In this document: positions 1-9,572 of the stretch, one piece after another | Layout of the letters: each line of letters opens with the position of its first letter | Numbering within the stretch: the stretch's first letter is position 1 | Origin: CALFUK01 sp964398295 | Lineage (GTDB): Bacteria; Bacteroidota; Bacteroidia; Chitinophagales; Saprospiraceae | Assembly: GCA_964398295.1 (NCBI GenBank) | Contig: CAYNMW010000157.1 | Location: forward strand, 1 to 9,639 | Direction: 5' to 3' | DNA: 9,639 nucleotides | The notes under the pieces: generated by a model | The model's database searches: none | The model's input: only the letters and a program-made list of their open reading frames with translations | Told to the model about the DNA's origin: nothing | Made by a program: the position numbers and the translations under genes

Positions 1-3000
1 CTCCAGTCGAACGTCCTTGATAACTCACTTCTATAGCACCAGTTATGCTATATTGATTACCAGCACATTCATATCGATAAACTACAAACATAAAAGATAA
101 AGTGCATCCACCAACCTCTTGATTGGCAATTTTATCTGTAATTCCTAGAAAGTCAGAAACAGCATCAGTGTCCTCAAATCTTGGTTTAGATGTCAAACCA
201 GGATTGGTTTTTCTTTGCATGACAACAGGAATTTGAATAGCTTGCCTCGCGAGAAGATCTGTTGACACATAATTGGTAATGAATTCATATTCTTCATCGT
301 CTGGTAGTGTTAATTCTACATCTTCAGCCGTTATCAGACCTTCATTAACCAATGTAACATTAAACGAAAATGTTTCACTCCCAAACAATTGAGGATACTC
401 CTCAGGTGCATCTATAGTCACTACTGGTAAAGGGACATTTGCCTCAAACTCCATGATAAGATCTACCTGATATTCATCTTCCACAACAGTCGGTACAACA
501 TCCCAACTAAACGAAATCGCTTGATAATTCAAAAACACTGTCTCTGTAATATCTCTTCCGGGAAGAACATTAATCGTTCCATTATAACCTTCGTGTGAGT
601 CTGCTTGTACTACGACGCGCAATAGCCCTTCAGGCATTGGTCCTGCATCAAAAGTGCCATCATTAGCAGTAAACCCTTCAGCAAATACTTCTCCTGTATA
701 GTAATTCGTGATTCTCACAGATGCTCCAGCAACATGAGGTGCTTCCTCTGTAAAATAAGTATATTGATCTACAGCATCGATAATAACATTACCAGTTTCT
801 TCTGATACTTTTTGAATGGTAAATGGAAGCTGAAAACTATTGGCATTCTCTGCTGAAATAAATATCGACCCACTTACTGGAGTATTCAATGGCAAGGTCT
901 CTGTTGGCGTAAATTCTAATATAAGTAATGATGTATCGCTTGAGCCAATAGACGGCATCACTTCCAAACTGATTAAAGTCATGAAATCTATTTCTGGAAC
1001 ATCAACAGTAATGTCACCACTTTCACCAAGCCCTTCATTGAATATTTCTATTTCTAAAATATTAGAATTGACATTAGACATTGTCTGATCTATGCTTGAC
1101 AATGAGGTTCTAATTAAGCCAGCTTGTGCTTGATTTAGATAGAATGCCAGTGGTCGTTGATTAATGTTTTCGTCACTCGTAATACTTAAGATTACTGGTT
1201 GAGGAACTAGTCCAGGACTACTTTGTGTACCAGATACTTCGTAGTCAACTAGTACAGTTTCAAATGCATCAAGAAAAGCGATATCTCCAATTTCTATACT
1301 TGATCCATCTGGTGCTATAAAAACATCAATATTGATATTTGTTAATGGCATTGCACTTTTATTGGTGACAGGTATAGAACCTGTTAGTGTATCTCCTTGC
1401 AAAAATTCCCAAAGTATATCTTCGTTATTATTTATAGTAACACCTATTAAGTCAAACTCATCTTGTATCTCGTTACTATTAATTTGTGGATAGGAAGCAC
1501 CAACTATATAGTGCCCACCTTCATTTGGTAGTGGCTCAAATTCGGTTGTGAAATCTCCTTGCTCGTCAGTTGTTACCATGATTTCTCGTCGAAAGACACC
1601 ATCAGTTACGTACACTTCGAGTTCGACATTTGGAATTTTGGCTCCTTGCAAATCTAGAGAAGAACCATAAATAGGTACATTCTCACCTTGCAAAAACATC
1701 GTTTCGTCTACGATAGCATTACCATTATAATCTGGTTGGATGAGAATTGGTACTGGATTCGACGTATTATTGAAATACTGAATCTCCGTTATTATTTGTT
1801 CGTCATTGACAATAAAAATCAACAGGTAATTTCCTGGTTCCTCAGGTGCTTGTGCAAACTCAATTATGTCAAGCGTATCTCCTTGCAGTACAGGCTGAGG
1901 AGTGCACCAATCAGTGATCAATATATCAGTCTCATCTATGATTGGATCTAATGATAAATAACCTTTAAAATTAGCTCCTAATGGCGCATTTGCTAATCCA
2001 TTATTGGTAACGGTTAGTCTGTATTGAAAATTTTCTTGTGCCAATACTGTATTATCCGGCAATGATAAATTTGCAATTTGTAAATCCGGTTTATTTACAT
2101 CTGTGACAATAGCAAAACCAATACCTGGAGAGAAACCAGCCGCACTTGCTTGCATGGTTACTTGTTGATTACCATCTGGCTCGTCATCTTGGACAGTGGT
2201 TATTGGAACATCCACTGAAGCAGCACCCATTGGAATTGTTACTGTATTTGGAAGAGTGATTTCTGATTCATCTTGAGAAGTTAGAGTCACTTCCAAATCG
2301 GCATCAGGTGGTGTATTTCTCATAACAGTCAAGAGACCAGCTTCGGCCACTCCTTCAGCTAAGGATAATGGATTAATTTGAATTGCCAAACTCGGACCAT
2401 CATTATCTGCAATCGTTAGTGTTTCTACAAATACTCCGGCACTCGTGGTACTTGCAAGACAATCGCAGTCTTCGATAATTACAGAAGCTGTTATTTCAAT
2501 ATCTCTAAATCCATCAACCGTATTGTTGTCCAGAACACCAATATCGAAAGTCCTCGACATTTCTCCAGGACCTAATGGGACTTGAGATGGAAGGTATAAT
2601 GCATCGCTGACACTCGGAGAAATATCAACATTTAAAATACCATCTAAAGCACCTAGTCGACTAATGGTTCCTTGCGTAGCAAAAATTCCAGCAGACTCTG
2701 CGATTGTATCTATTGTTAAACTAAACGTAATTGCTGGAATGTCATTTTCATCATTAATGAATGTAAATGCAGAAGTGGAAATCAATCCAGCTGAACCTGC
2801 TGTGATTTCAATACTTTTATTTTCTTCAGCAATGTCATTATCTGGAAGTTGTACAGAAATTGAAGTCGTTAATTCTCCTGGTAAAATTGCAATCGGAGTC
2901 TCTAACGGCAAGTCTTCTGGATTAGATGAAAGTAGACTAACAAATAAAGTATCTGCAGGAGCAAAATTTGTGCTCACTTCGAATGTGATAAGTTCACCCT

Positions 3001-6000
3001 CCTCAACCTGAGCAGGTAGATTATTAATAAACAAAGAAGGAATTTCGTCATCGATTAATACTAAGGAATCTGTCGCGGTGTCAAATCCTAATGCACTTAC
3101 TGAAAATTCAATATCCAAGGGTCCTTCTAGCTGAGTATTGTCCAAAGCAGAAATAATGAAATTCTGACTTGCCAGACCATTTTGAATTGTCAATTGAGGT
3201 GGAAAATCAAATCTTGATGATTCAACTGATGTGATATCAACCACAAGGTTTGTTGCTGTTGATCCATTTCTAATAATAGAAGCAGTAATCGAATTGCCAC
3301 CTTCTTCTATTTCAGTTTCTGTAATATCTAAAACCAAAAATGCCTCGACAGTCCAAGTTTGATTTTCTAAGGCAATATTGTTTCCTTCTAGAAGAACAGG
3401 TTCTCCAACGTTAGCAGTTGGCACTACTTCAACAGCAAATACACCAACATCACCGACATTAATTGGATTAGGCAATACGATATCAAAGCTTTGAACCAAT
3501 GTATCTTGCAAGTGAAGCGTATCGGTCAAAGACAAGGTATTCGGTTGACCGACAAGTACACGATTAGACCCGTCAGGAGCTTGGATATAAATTCTTTCTG
3601 TCCAATCATACACGGCCGCACCTTCACCAATATTTGTCAGTGTCCAGTTGATGGTAACTGTATCTCCAGGTATAGCATTTGTAAGACCAGAGAATACGTC
3701 ATTGATTTCTAAATCAGGAATAGGATCAGTCATCATAACTGTATCAGGAAGCATCGGCGGATAATATAAAACCAAGCCTCTTGAATCATCATCTAATTCA
3801 TCAAAAATAAATGGGAAGTTCAGTGTATCATTATTTAATTCCATCAACTCAAAGTCATCTTCTCCCCACCAGTTGTGTTGTGCAAGTACGTCTTCAGTAT
3901 CCAAATTTTCAATGTCAAAAACTGTGTTGTCTAATAAACTGCTGTTGTATATTTTCAGAAAAGAAGATTCATTTACTATCCCTTTTTCATTCGCAATAAA
4001 GGAGGAATTATTGATAAGCAGTGAATCATTACTAATAAGATTTTGAATACCAAATGAATTCAATTCAAAGCTATTATCAGACATGGTCATCTTGGAATTG
4101 GACGCAACCAAGACTCCTCCTGAATTATTATAAAATAAAGTATTCGTTATGCTAGGACTGGCATCAAACAACATCACAGATTCTCTACTACTCCCACCTC
4201 CATATCTGAATTGACAGTGGTCTATTATTGAATTTCCGCTACCGGAATTTAAAGCGAGTCCTTCCCAGGAGCCACGAGATGGTGAATTTGCATCACCATT
4301 ATTATTGGTGTCTCCTCCGGATTCGTCATCTCTAACGATTGTAAAAATGATGGGATCAGATTCGAGTCCTTGAGCGATCAATGTCCCGTCTACGCTAAAA
4401 TAACTTTGAGTAAGCTCAGTAAATTTCAACACTACTCCTGGATCGATTGTCAAGGTAGAGGAAGCTGATATAGTCAAATCACCTCCAATAACATATGGTA
4501 TGTTTTGAATGCCAGCAATATTGCGCCGACTCAATTGATATGATGGATCAGAATAGGTTTTCGTTACAAGAGCAATCGCGCTGTATGTATTATTAGTGTA
4601 TGTATTGTTACTAAAAGCAGGTGTTGTTCCAAGAGCAATTTGGATAGGTGCAAAAGTATCTTCTTCGAATATATTATTATTGATTTGGGGTGAATTTCCC
4701 AATCCGTCAACTTTAATTGCAATACCATTTCTAAAAAAATGACTGTTGGTAATAACTGGTTCGCTATTGTTAATGATGATTGCTTCATCACCACTCCAAC
4801 CACCATACCTGATCAAGCAGTTATCAATTAAAGTACTATTGCCACTGGATTCATTGATCACAATTCCTTGCCAACTCCTTGCAAGAGGTAAAGTAGCATC
4901 TCCATCACCATTGGTATCTCCACCGAAAGCGTCATCTCTTTTTTCTGTAAAAACAATTGGTAGTTCTTCTGTTCCTTGGGCAATTAGTGTCCCATCTATT
5001 CGAAAATAACTGTCATTGTCATCACTAAATTTTATGACAACTCCAGGATCAATCGTTAATGTACTGGATGCAGATATGGTCAAATCATCTCCAATTATAT
5101 AGGGTATATTAGATAAGCCTGCTATACTTGGAATGCTCAATTGGTAAGTCGGATCAGAATATGTTCTCGTTACAATAGCGATCCCATTTAATGCATTATT
5201 TGCATATGTATTGCCACTAAAAACTGGGGTTACGCCCAAGGCAATTTGAACAGGAACGTAATTATCTTCTTCAAATATATTATTCGTGATTTGAGGAGAA
5301 TTTTGGGTTCCTTCTATTTTAATAGCAATGTTATTTCTATAAAAATGGTTGTTTGTAATTGTTGGCTCACTATTATTAATGATAATGGCTTCATCACCAC
5401 TCCTACCACCATATCTGAATAAACAGTTATCAATAAGAGTACTATTACCACTAGTTTCGTTTATAACAATCCCTTCCCAGTTTCCAACTTGGGGTAAAGT
5501 TGCATTTCCATTATTGTTGGTATCTCCTCCAAATTCGTCATCATTTATTTCTGTAAATACAATAGGCTGTGATTCTGTTCCTTGCGCGATTAAGGTACCA
5601 TTGATGTTCAAATGACTATCAAAAGGTTGTGTAAATTTTATCACTACTCCAGGGTCAATCGTTAAGGTAGATGAAGAGGATATAGTCAAATCATCTCCTA
5701 TTATGTATGGTATATTTGTTACTCCTGCAATACTTGTAGTACTCAATTGATACGTTGGATCAGAATAGGTTCTTGTCGTAATAGCAATTCCGCTAAATGT
5801 ATTATTTGTATAAATATTGTCACCAAAAACTGGTGTTGTTCCCAAAGCCATTTGAACAGGAGCATAAGTGTCTTCTTCAAATATATTATTTGTGATCTGA
5901 GGAGAGTTTTGGCTTCCTTCTATTTTGATTGCAATGTCATTTCTAAAAAAATGATTGTTCGATATTGTTGGTTCACTATTATTTATAATAATGGTTTCAG

Positions 6001-7269
6001 CTGAAGTATAGCCACCATATCTAAATAGGCAGTTATCAATAATGGTACTATTACCACTTGTTTCGTTTACTACAATTCCTTGCCATTGTCCAGCTGTAGG
6101 CGAAGTTGCACCTCCATTATTATTCGTATCACCTCCATATTCATCATCATCTATTTCTGTAAATACGATAGGCTCTGATTCTGTCCCTTGTGCGATCAGT
6201 GTACCATCTATACGCATGTAGCTAGCAAATCGAGAAGTGAATTTTATTACGACTCCGGGATCAATCGTTAAGGTAGATGCAGAGGATATCGTCATATCAG
6301 ATTCTAGAATGTATGATGCATTTGTTATACCTGCTATATTTATTGGGCTCAATTGATAGCTTGGATCTGAATATGTTCTGTTAGCAATAGAAATCCCATT
6401 AAGTGCATTATTCGTAAAAATATTATCACTAAAAACTGGTGTTGTTCCCAAGGCAATTTGAACAGGTGTATTGGAATCTTCTTCAAATACATTATTCGTG
6501 ATCTGAGGAGAATTTTGACTTCCTTCTATTTTAATGGCAATCTCATTTCTATAAAAATGATTGTTCGATATTGTTGGTTCACTATTATTTATAATAATGG
6601 TTTCAGCNNNNNNNNNNNNNNNNNNNNNNNNNNNNNNNNNNNNNNNNNNNNNNNNNNNNNNNNNNNNNNNNNNNNNNNNNNNNNNNNNNNNNNNNNNNNN
6701 NNNNNNNATACATTATTCGTGATCTGAGGAGAATTTTGACTTCCTTCTATTTTAATGGCAATGCTATTTCTATAAAAATGATTGTTCGATATTGTTGGTT
6801 CACTATTATTAATGATTATAGCCTCAGTTGACGTACGACCGCCATATCTGATTAAGCAGTTGTCAATGATGGTACTATTACCACTAGCTTCATTGACGAT
6901 AATTCCTTTCCAGTCTTCAAATGCAGGCAAGGTTGAACTTCCATTAGTATTTGTATCACCACCATAAGCATCATCATGAATTGAAGTCCAAACGATTGGC
7001 TGAGCAACTGTTCCCTGTGCATCCAATACCCCATTCACAGTAAAATTACTATTGAGTTCACTACTAAACTTGATTACAACACCTGGCTCAATGATCAAGG
7101 TCACATTGTCTGCTACTGTAAAATTACTACTGACAATAAAAGGACTTTCAGCTAATGTCCAAGTCGTACTAACATTTAAAGTACCTGACACGGTGGTTTG
7201 CCCAAAAGTCTTATAGCAAAAAGAACCTACCAACAGAATAGTAAGTAAAAATGAATGAGATAGTCGCAT
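1..7269 (-). CDS. Giant secreted multidomain protein: beta-helix repeats, CARDB-like, Calx-beta and Ig-like modules (3' end outside window)
   Basis: The ATG at 7269 opens a signal peptide (MRLSHSFLL, hydrophobic core TILLVGSF) with probable cleavage after TFG, residue 23. No stop occurs in the continuing frame as far as the left edge, checked at many lines, giving 187 codons before and 2,202 after the N gap. In order: tandem right-handed beta-helix units (7200 to ~3835) with motifs such as IDPGVVIKF, GTLIAQGTES, GGDTNNNG, RYGG and NNSEPTI; a terminal NWWG cap near 3860; a CARDB-like domain (~3728-3350); four Calx-beta-like domains (~3345-2090); a second CARDB-like domain (~2090-1735); then Ig-like modules, including a carboxypeptidase-regulatory-like one (~793-500). 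The protein is probably a surface or extracellular adhesin-like or scaffold protein; no catalytic residues are recognised. A type IX secretion C-terminal signal would be expected but lies outside the window. The frame break at the gap is treated as an assembly artefact. Coding potential is certain; the exact function is unknown. Confidence 0.9.
2090..3345 (-). other. Four consecutive Calx-beta-like domains of the giant protein
   Basis: Four ~100-110-residue segments follow the Calx-beta pattern: an early acidic E-E-G or A-E-S/G motif (IEEGGNS, VEEGELI, IAESAG, LAEGVAE), a mid-domain strand ending in a D-N/D-x3-E/D-G-type motif (LDNTQLEG, PDNDIAEEN, LDNNTVDG, QDDEPDG), and closing strands ending in an acidic D-D-E or D-N-D signature (LIDDE, INDEND, IADND). 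Approximate spans are 3345-3045, 3042-2735, 2735-2396 and 2396-2090. Calx-beta domains can bind calcium through such acidic loops. Calcium binding here is inference. Confidence 0.8.
3835..3900 (-). other. Beta-helix C-terminal cap with NWWG motif
   Basis: After the last repeat the protein reads NLDTEDVLAQHNWWGEDD (NWWG codons near 3858-3869). An N-W-W-G motif preceded by a short hydrophobic strand is a recurring end marker of parallel beta-helix domains in bacterial surface proteins. It marks where the helix stops before the CARDB-like and Calx-beta part starts. Assignment as a cap is from family knowledge; the motif itself is read directly. Confidence 0.7.
6608..6707. other. Assembly gap of 100 N inside the beta-helix repeat array
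   Basis: Exactly 100 Ns, the conventional placeholder for a gap of unknown size. It lies between two nearly identical repeat units of the giant gene: the ~100 nt right of the gap (6708-6809) match 6487-6588 with three mismatches. On the minus strand the coding frame before the gap (first bases at positions divisible by 3) differs from that after it (positions leaving remainder 1). The true gap length must therefore leave remainder 2 when divided by 3, so it is not 100. Repeat phase predicts 485 bp. Confidence 0.98.
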
Positions 7270-7419
7270 TAAAAATGTTTTATCGAGTATGATGGAAATT
7301 TGCTAATAGAAGCTACTACAAGAATACGCATTCATATTAAATTGACCTATGGTATCCTTTATTATTTTAACATTTCGTATACAATCAAATCTCTGAAGAT
7401 TTACTCTTCTGAAAAAGTA

Positions 7420-7962
7420 TTAAAGCTCAAGCTTTACATTATATTTTTTCAACTTATCGACATGAACGCTTAAATCAAAATCTTCATCATCAAATAATTG
7501 ATCACGCAAGCGATGGTGTTCTTGTCTCTTCAAAGCTCTAGCAAATCGTCTGACACTATCTGGAGTATCTAAAATCAGTCCTGGCACTTTCACTTTACCT
7601 CCATCTTTATCCTTAGCTACCATAGTGAAATAAGAAGAATTGCAGTGTTTTGTTTTGCCAGTCTGAATATTTTCAGACTCTACTCTAAGTCCTACTTCCA
7701 TTGAGGTATTTCCAGTATAATTAATGGAAGCTTTCATTTGCAATAACTCTCCTACTTCTACTGGATTTAAAAAATTGACGGTGTTGACAGAAGCAGTCAC
7801 ACAGTAATAACCTGAATGCCTTGAAGCACAAGCAAAGGCGACCTGATCCATTAAATTTAGGATGTGTCCACCGTGGATCTTTCCTCCAAAATTAGAATAA
7901 GAAGGAAGCATTAAGTCTGATATGGTGATCTGAGATTCCGCTACGTTTTTGAATATTGCCAT
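7420..7962 (-). CDS. Acyl-CoA thioesterase, hotdog fold
   Basis: A 180-residue protein that probably hydrolyses acyl-CoA thioesters to free fatty acid and CoA in the cytoplasm. The N-terminal half has the hotdog-thioesterase signature: SNFGGKIHGGHILNLMDQVA (residues 23-42) with candidate catalytic Asn24 and Asp39, the GG turn at 31-32 before the central helix, and a following ASRHS segment. Strands VTASVNTVNF and GELLQMKASINYTGNTSMEVG match the central sheet of the YciA/BACH-type family. The last ~50 residues form a charged helical tail (RRFARALKRQEHHRLRDQ) longer than in minimal YciA-type enzymes. The ATG at 7962 lies 23 nt after the stop of the GH16-like gene, so co-transcription is likely. 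No strong terminator was seen in the 150 nt before the giant gene. Chain-length specificity cannot be told. Confidence 0.9.
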   Translation of the reverse strand: MAIFKNVAESQITISDLMLPSYSNFGGKIHGGHILNLMDQVAFACASRHSGYYCVTASVNTVNFLNPVEVGELLQMKASINYTGNTSMEVGLRVESENIQTGKTKHCNSSYFTMVAKDKDGGKVKVPGLILDTPDSVRRFARALKRQEHHRLRDQLFDDEDFDLSVHVDKLKKYNVKLEL

Positions 7963-7985
7963 AGGTGAAGATAATCAGAAGGTCA

Positions 7986-8725
7986 TCAATGGCAAAAGCT
8001 GACCTCTTTAATCGTTATGGAACGACTGTTACCTGAGACAGGTGGCTTACCTTGAAAAAGATAAAAATTAATGTGCAAAATCATATTTTTTGGCCCAGGT
8101 ATATTTGTATCATTTGTATATGTTGTATCTGCTATCATGGTATTGTCATTTGCAACTGCAGTAAAACCAACCTTGCTTTCTCGCCAATCAATTGTAAAAT
8201 CAATAGGCTCATCTGTATTTACATGAAAAGCTTTTTGAAAATGAGGCACTGGGTTTTGATCTTTTTGATGAACCGTAAATGCCCCTTCTTTATCATCATG
8301 ACCTTCCAGATGTCGCAATAGTTCAACATCTATTTCTTCAAGCACATTTGTAGTAGTATCATAATGATATAAAAAGAAACCGAGGACCATTTGTTTGTCT
8401 AAATTATTCAATGGAGAAGCAACAGAAAATTTATATTCACCATAGCCTAATGGCTTTTGCAAATAAATTTCTCCACAATACCATTTCTCATCTCTCTTAT
8501 CAATTATTAATGTGATTGTTTTATCCTCATTAAATTTCACGTTGTGAGATGAAAAAAAATTAGGACCTGGCCCTGTAGAATCCTTTTTTTCTTTGACAAT
8601 CCAATCTGCTACAGTAAACGTTTGCTTACTACAACTAGCACATAGCTAAGCGATAAGAACAGGCCAATAAAAAAGTTGATATTTACTAAGTTTTCCTGAT
8701 TTAGTTTAATATAAAAATTAACCAT
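7986..8725 (-). CDS. Glycoside hydrolase family 16-like lipoprotein, apparent frameshift after the signal peptide
   Basis: From 8645 to the TGA at 7986-7988 one frame encodes a GH16-type concanavalin-like domain: GPGPNFFSS, KWYCGEIYLQKPLGYGEYKF, then EIDVE, the GH16 catalytic pattern (two Glu around a central Asp), and near the C-terminus DFTIDWRESKVGF, NFYLFQGKPPVSG and a final IKEVSF strand. That frame has a TAG at 8646-8648 and no ATG, GTG or TTG between it and a GTG at 8540. Starting at 8540 would lose the conserved N-terminal strand. A different frame starts with ATG at 8725 and encodes a signal-peptide-like NINFFIGLFLSLS, ending 38 codons later at 8609. One extra base near 8646-8653 would join them as LSLCASCSKQ, a plausible lipoprotein signal. 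If intact, the product would be membrane-anchored and bind or cleave beta-glucan-like polysaccharide. Both a sequencing error and a genuine lesion are possible. Confidence 0.75.
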
Positions 8726-8783
8726 CGAAATTTTGTGATCCAAAATACTGATCTAAATTCTAGTTTTCAACTTTCTTAAATCG

Positions 8784-9197
8784 CTAATCTGAATCAACAT
8801 TCGGTTTCTTTCGCATTTGTTTGACTTCGGATCTCTTGCGTTTTTGTTTGAGTATTTTTTCCTTTACCGCTTTACTTATTTTTGTTGGAATTCGCTTCTT
8901 AGGCTTTATCAACGATTTCTTGATTAGTTGTATAAAATTCTTAGTAACACGATCCTTATTTTTTAACTGCGAACGTGTTGCTTGACTGTACATGTTTAGC
9001 ACTGTAGATTTAGCGAGTCTAGTTTGCAATTTTTCTTGGAGGAGTTTTTTTTGGTCACCAGTAAGCACTTTTGAATTCTCTACATCAAAATGAAGGATAA
9101 CTTTCGTCTCCACTTTATTAACGTGTTGGCCACCGCTTCCTCCCGAACGGGCAGTGGTGTACTTTACTTCCTTCAACAATTTATTCCAGTCAATCAC
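8784..9197 (-). CDS. arfB: Alternative ribosome-rescue factor B (peptidyl-tRNA hydrolase ArfB)
   Basis: A 137-residue protein with the release-factor-type hydrolysis motif GGQ at residues 22-24, inside RSGGSGGQHVNKVETKV, which is diagnostic of the ArfB/YaeJ/ICT1 family. ArfB enters ribosomes stalled at the 3' end of a broken mRNA and hydrolyses the peptidyl-tRNA. Length matches the ~140 residues usual for the family. The catalytic domain (about 1-100) is followed by a strongly basic tail (KKPKKRIPTK, KILKQKRKRSE) that in known homologues lies in the mRNA entry channel. The start is a GTG at 9197; upstream in frame there is only an ATT-rich stretch to a TGA at 9222-9224, with no ATG. The GH16-like gene starts 58 nt downstream, so the two could share a transcript. 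Confidence 0.93.
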   Translation of the reverse strand: MIDWNKLLKEVKYTTARSGGSGGQHVNKVETKVILHFDVENSKVLTGDQKKLLQEKLQTRLAKSTVLNMYSQATRSQLKNKDRVTKNFIQLIKKSLIKPKKRIPTKISKAVKEKILKQKRKRSEVKQMRKKPNVDSD

Positions 9198-9355
9198 AAT
9201 CCAAATACGATGATTACAGAGTCAAAGGTATGTATTTAAGCTTGACCGTGAAGTAATAAGACTTGGCTCTCATTAGTGCCTCAAGACAAATTACTTTATC
9301 CCAACTCCATATTAAGTCCAAGTGGTTTCAACCCAATGTTCTTTAGTTAAGGAAA
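9198..9355. other. Gene-free region upstream of arfB
   Basis: No convincing coding frame, RNA gene or promoter consensus could be read here. The arfB promoter is expected in this stretch because the GTG at 9197 faces it. Together with 9356-9639 it forms a gene-free stretch of more than 400 bp, of which the right part holds the inverted repeat elements. Confidence 0.5.
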
Positions 9356-9404
9356 ATACCCCATTAGGGGTATCATATTAATAGCCACGCATGTAAATGC
9401 GTGG
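9356..9404 (+). repeat. Double-hairpin repeat, left copy (REP-like)
   Basis: Two perfect hairpins in tandem. Hairpin 1 is ATACCCC-ATTA-GGGGTAT (9356-9373), with a 4-nt loop. Hairpin 2 is CCACGCAT-GTAA-ATGCGTGG (9385-9404), an 8-bp stem with a 4-nt loop. Counting hairpin 1 as a 5-bp core, the linker is 13 nt and contains ATATTAATAG. The same architecture recurs on the other strand at 9573-9619 with different stem sequences. This resembles REP-type palindromic units spread by Y1/RAYT transposases; the transposase link is inference. Confidence 0.75.
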
Positions 9405-9424
9405 ATAGATATGATTCATGAATG

Positions 9425-9549
9425 CATTGGCGGAATTTTTGTTTCAAAAATTGTGACAATGCCTGCCTTTAAATATTTGATTTTCAATTGATTAGACATT
9501 CGTTTTTCCAAATTACATTTGTAACGATTTTTACAAAAAATTCCGCCAA
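9425..9549. repeat. Inner inverted repeat of the palindromic element
   Basis: CATTGGCGGAATTTTTGT (9425-9442) faces the reverse complement of CATTTGGCGGAATTTTTTGT (its plus-strand form ends near 9550). Apart from two one-base length differences the arms match. Weaker similarity extends a further ~15-20 nt inward (CAAAAATTGTGACAATG against AAAAATCGTTACAAATG). A ~50-nt AT-rich spacer without obvious coding lies between the arms. Each box sits 71-72 nt from the start of its neighbouring hairpin 1 core, so box and double hairpin belong to the same repeated unit. Confidence 0.65.
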
Positions 9550-9572
9550 ATGACATTTGTATACACCTATAT

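Larger units (their letters stand above)
3835..7200 (-). repeat. Tandem ~606-bp repeats encoding right-handed beta-helix units
   Basis: Using the TYSDP.YQLS junction as the boundary, units run 6370-5765, 5764-5159 and 5158-4553, each exactly 606 bp (202 codons). A first divergent unit starts the mature protein (7200 to the gap). A second is cut by the gap, with its end at 6607-6371. A last unit (4552 to ~3835) keeps the first half but degenerates into a cap. Each unit carries LTIDPGVVIKF, GTLIAQGTES, a GGDTN-x-N/D-G loop, SGNSTIIDNC, RYGG, an IINNSEP strand, EGSQNSPQITNN and ALGTTPVF. Identity between neighbours is high at DNA level, which suggests recent duplication or gene conversion. Confidence 0.93.

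Noticed and set aside
4564..4806. Minus-strand 80-codon frame in the repeat array
   Set aside because: It is an out-of-frame reading of unit 5; the proper frame in the same stretch encodes RYGGWSGDEAIIINN.
840..6004. Several plus-strand open frames of 60-115 codons opposite the giant gene
   Set aside because: They lie antisense to a well-supported coding frame, have no family motifs, and those in the repeat array recur once per unit, as expected of shadows of the repeat.
6589..6707. Apparent truncation of the giant protein just after the N gap
   Set aside because: The stop arises from reading the wrong frame across a placeholder of arbitrary length; the repeat motif EAIIINNSEP continues in another frame directly after the gap.
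3835..7200. A pectate lyase or other catalytic beta-helix enzyme
   Set aside because: The units carry structural repeat motifs but no recognisable catalytic residue set; repetition of near-identical units argues for a structural role.
7395..7409. GAAGA-TTTAC-TCTTC hairpin downstream of the thioesterase as a terminator
   Set aside because: Only a 5-bp AT-rich stem, without a following T-run on the minus strand; too weak to call.
7270..7419. Promoter of Bacteroidota type (TTTG / TAnnTTTG) for the giant gene
   Set aside because: Only imperfect matches such as TATTCTTG were found, without a suitably spaced upstream box.
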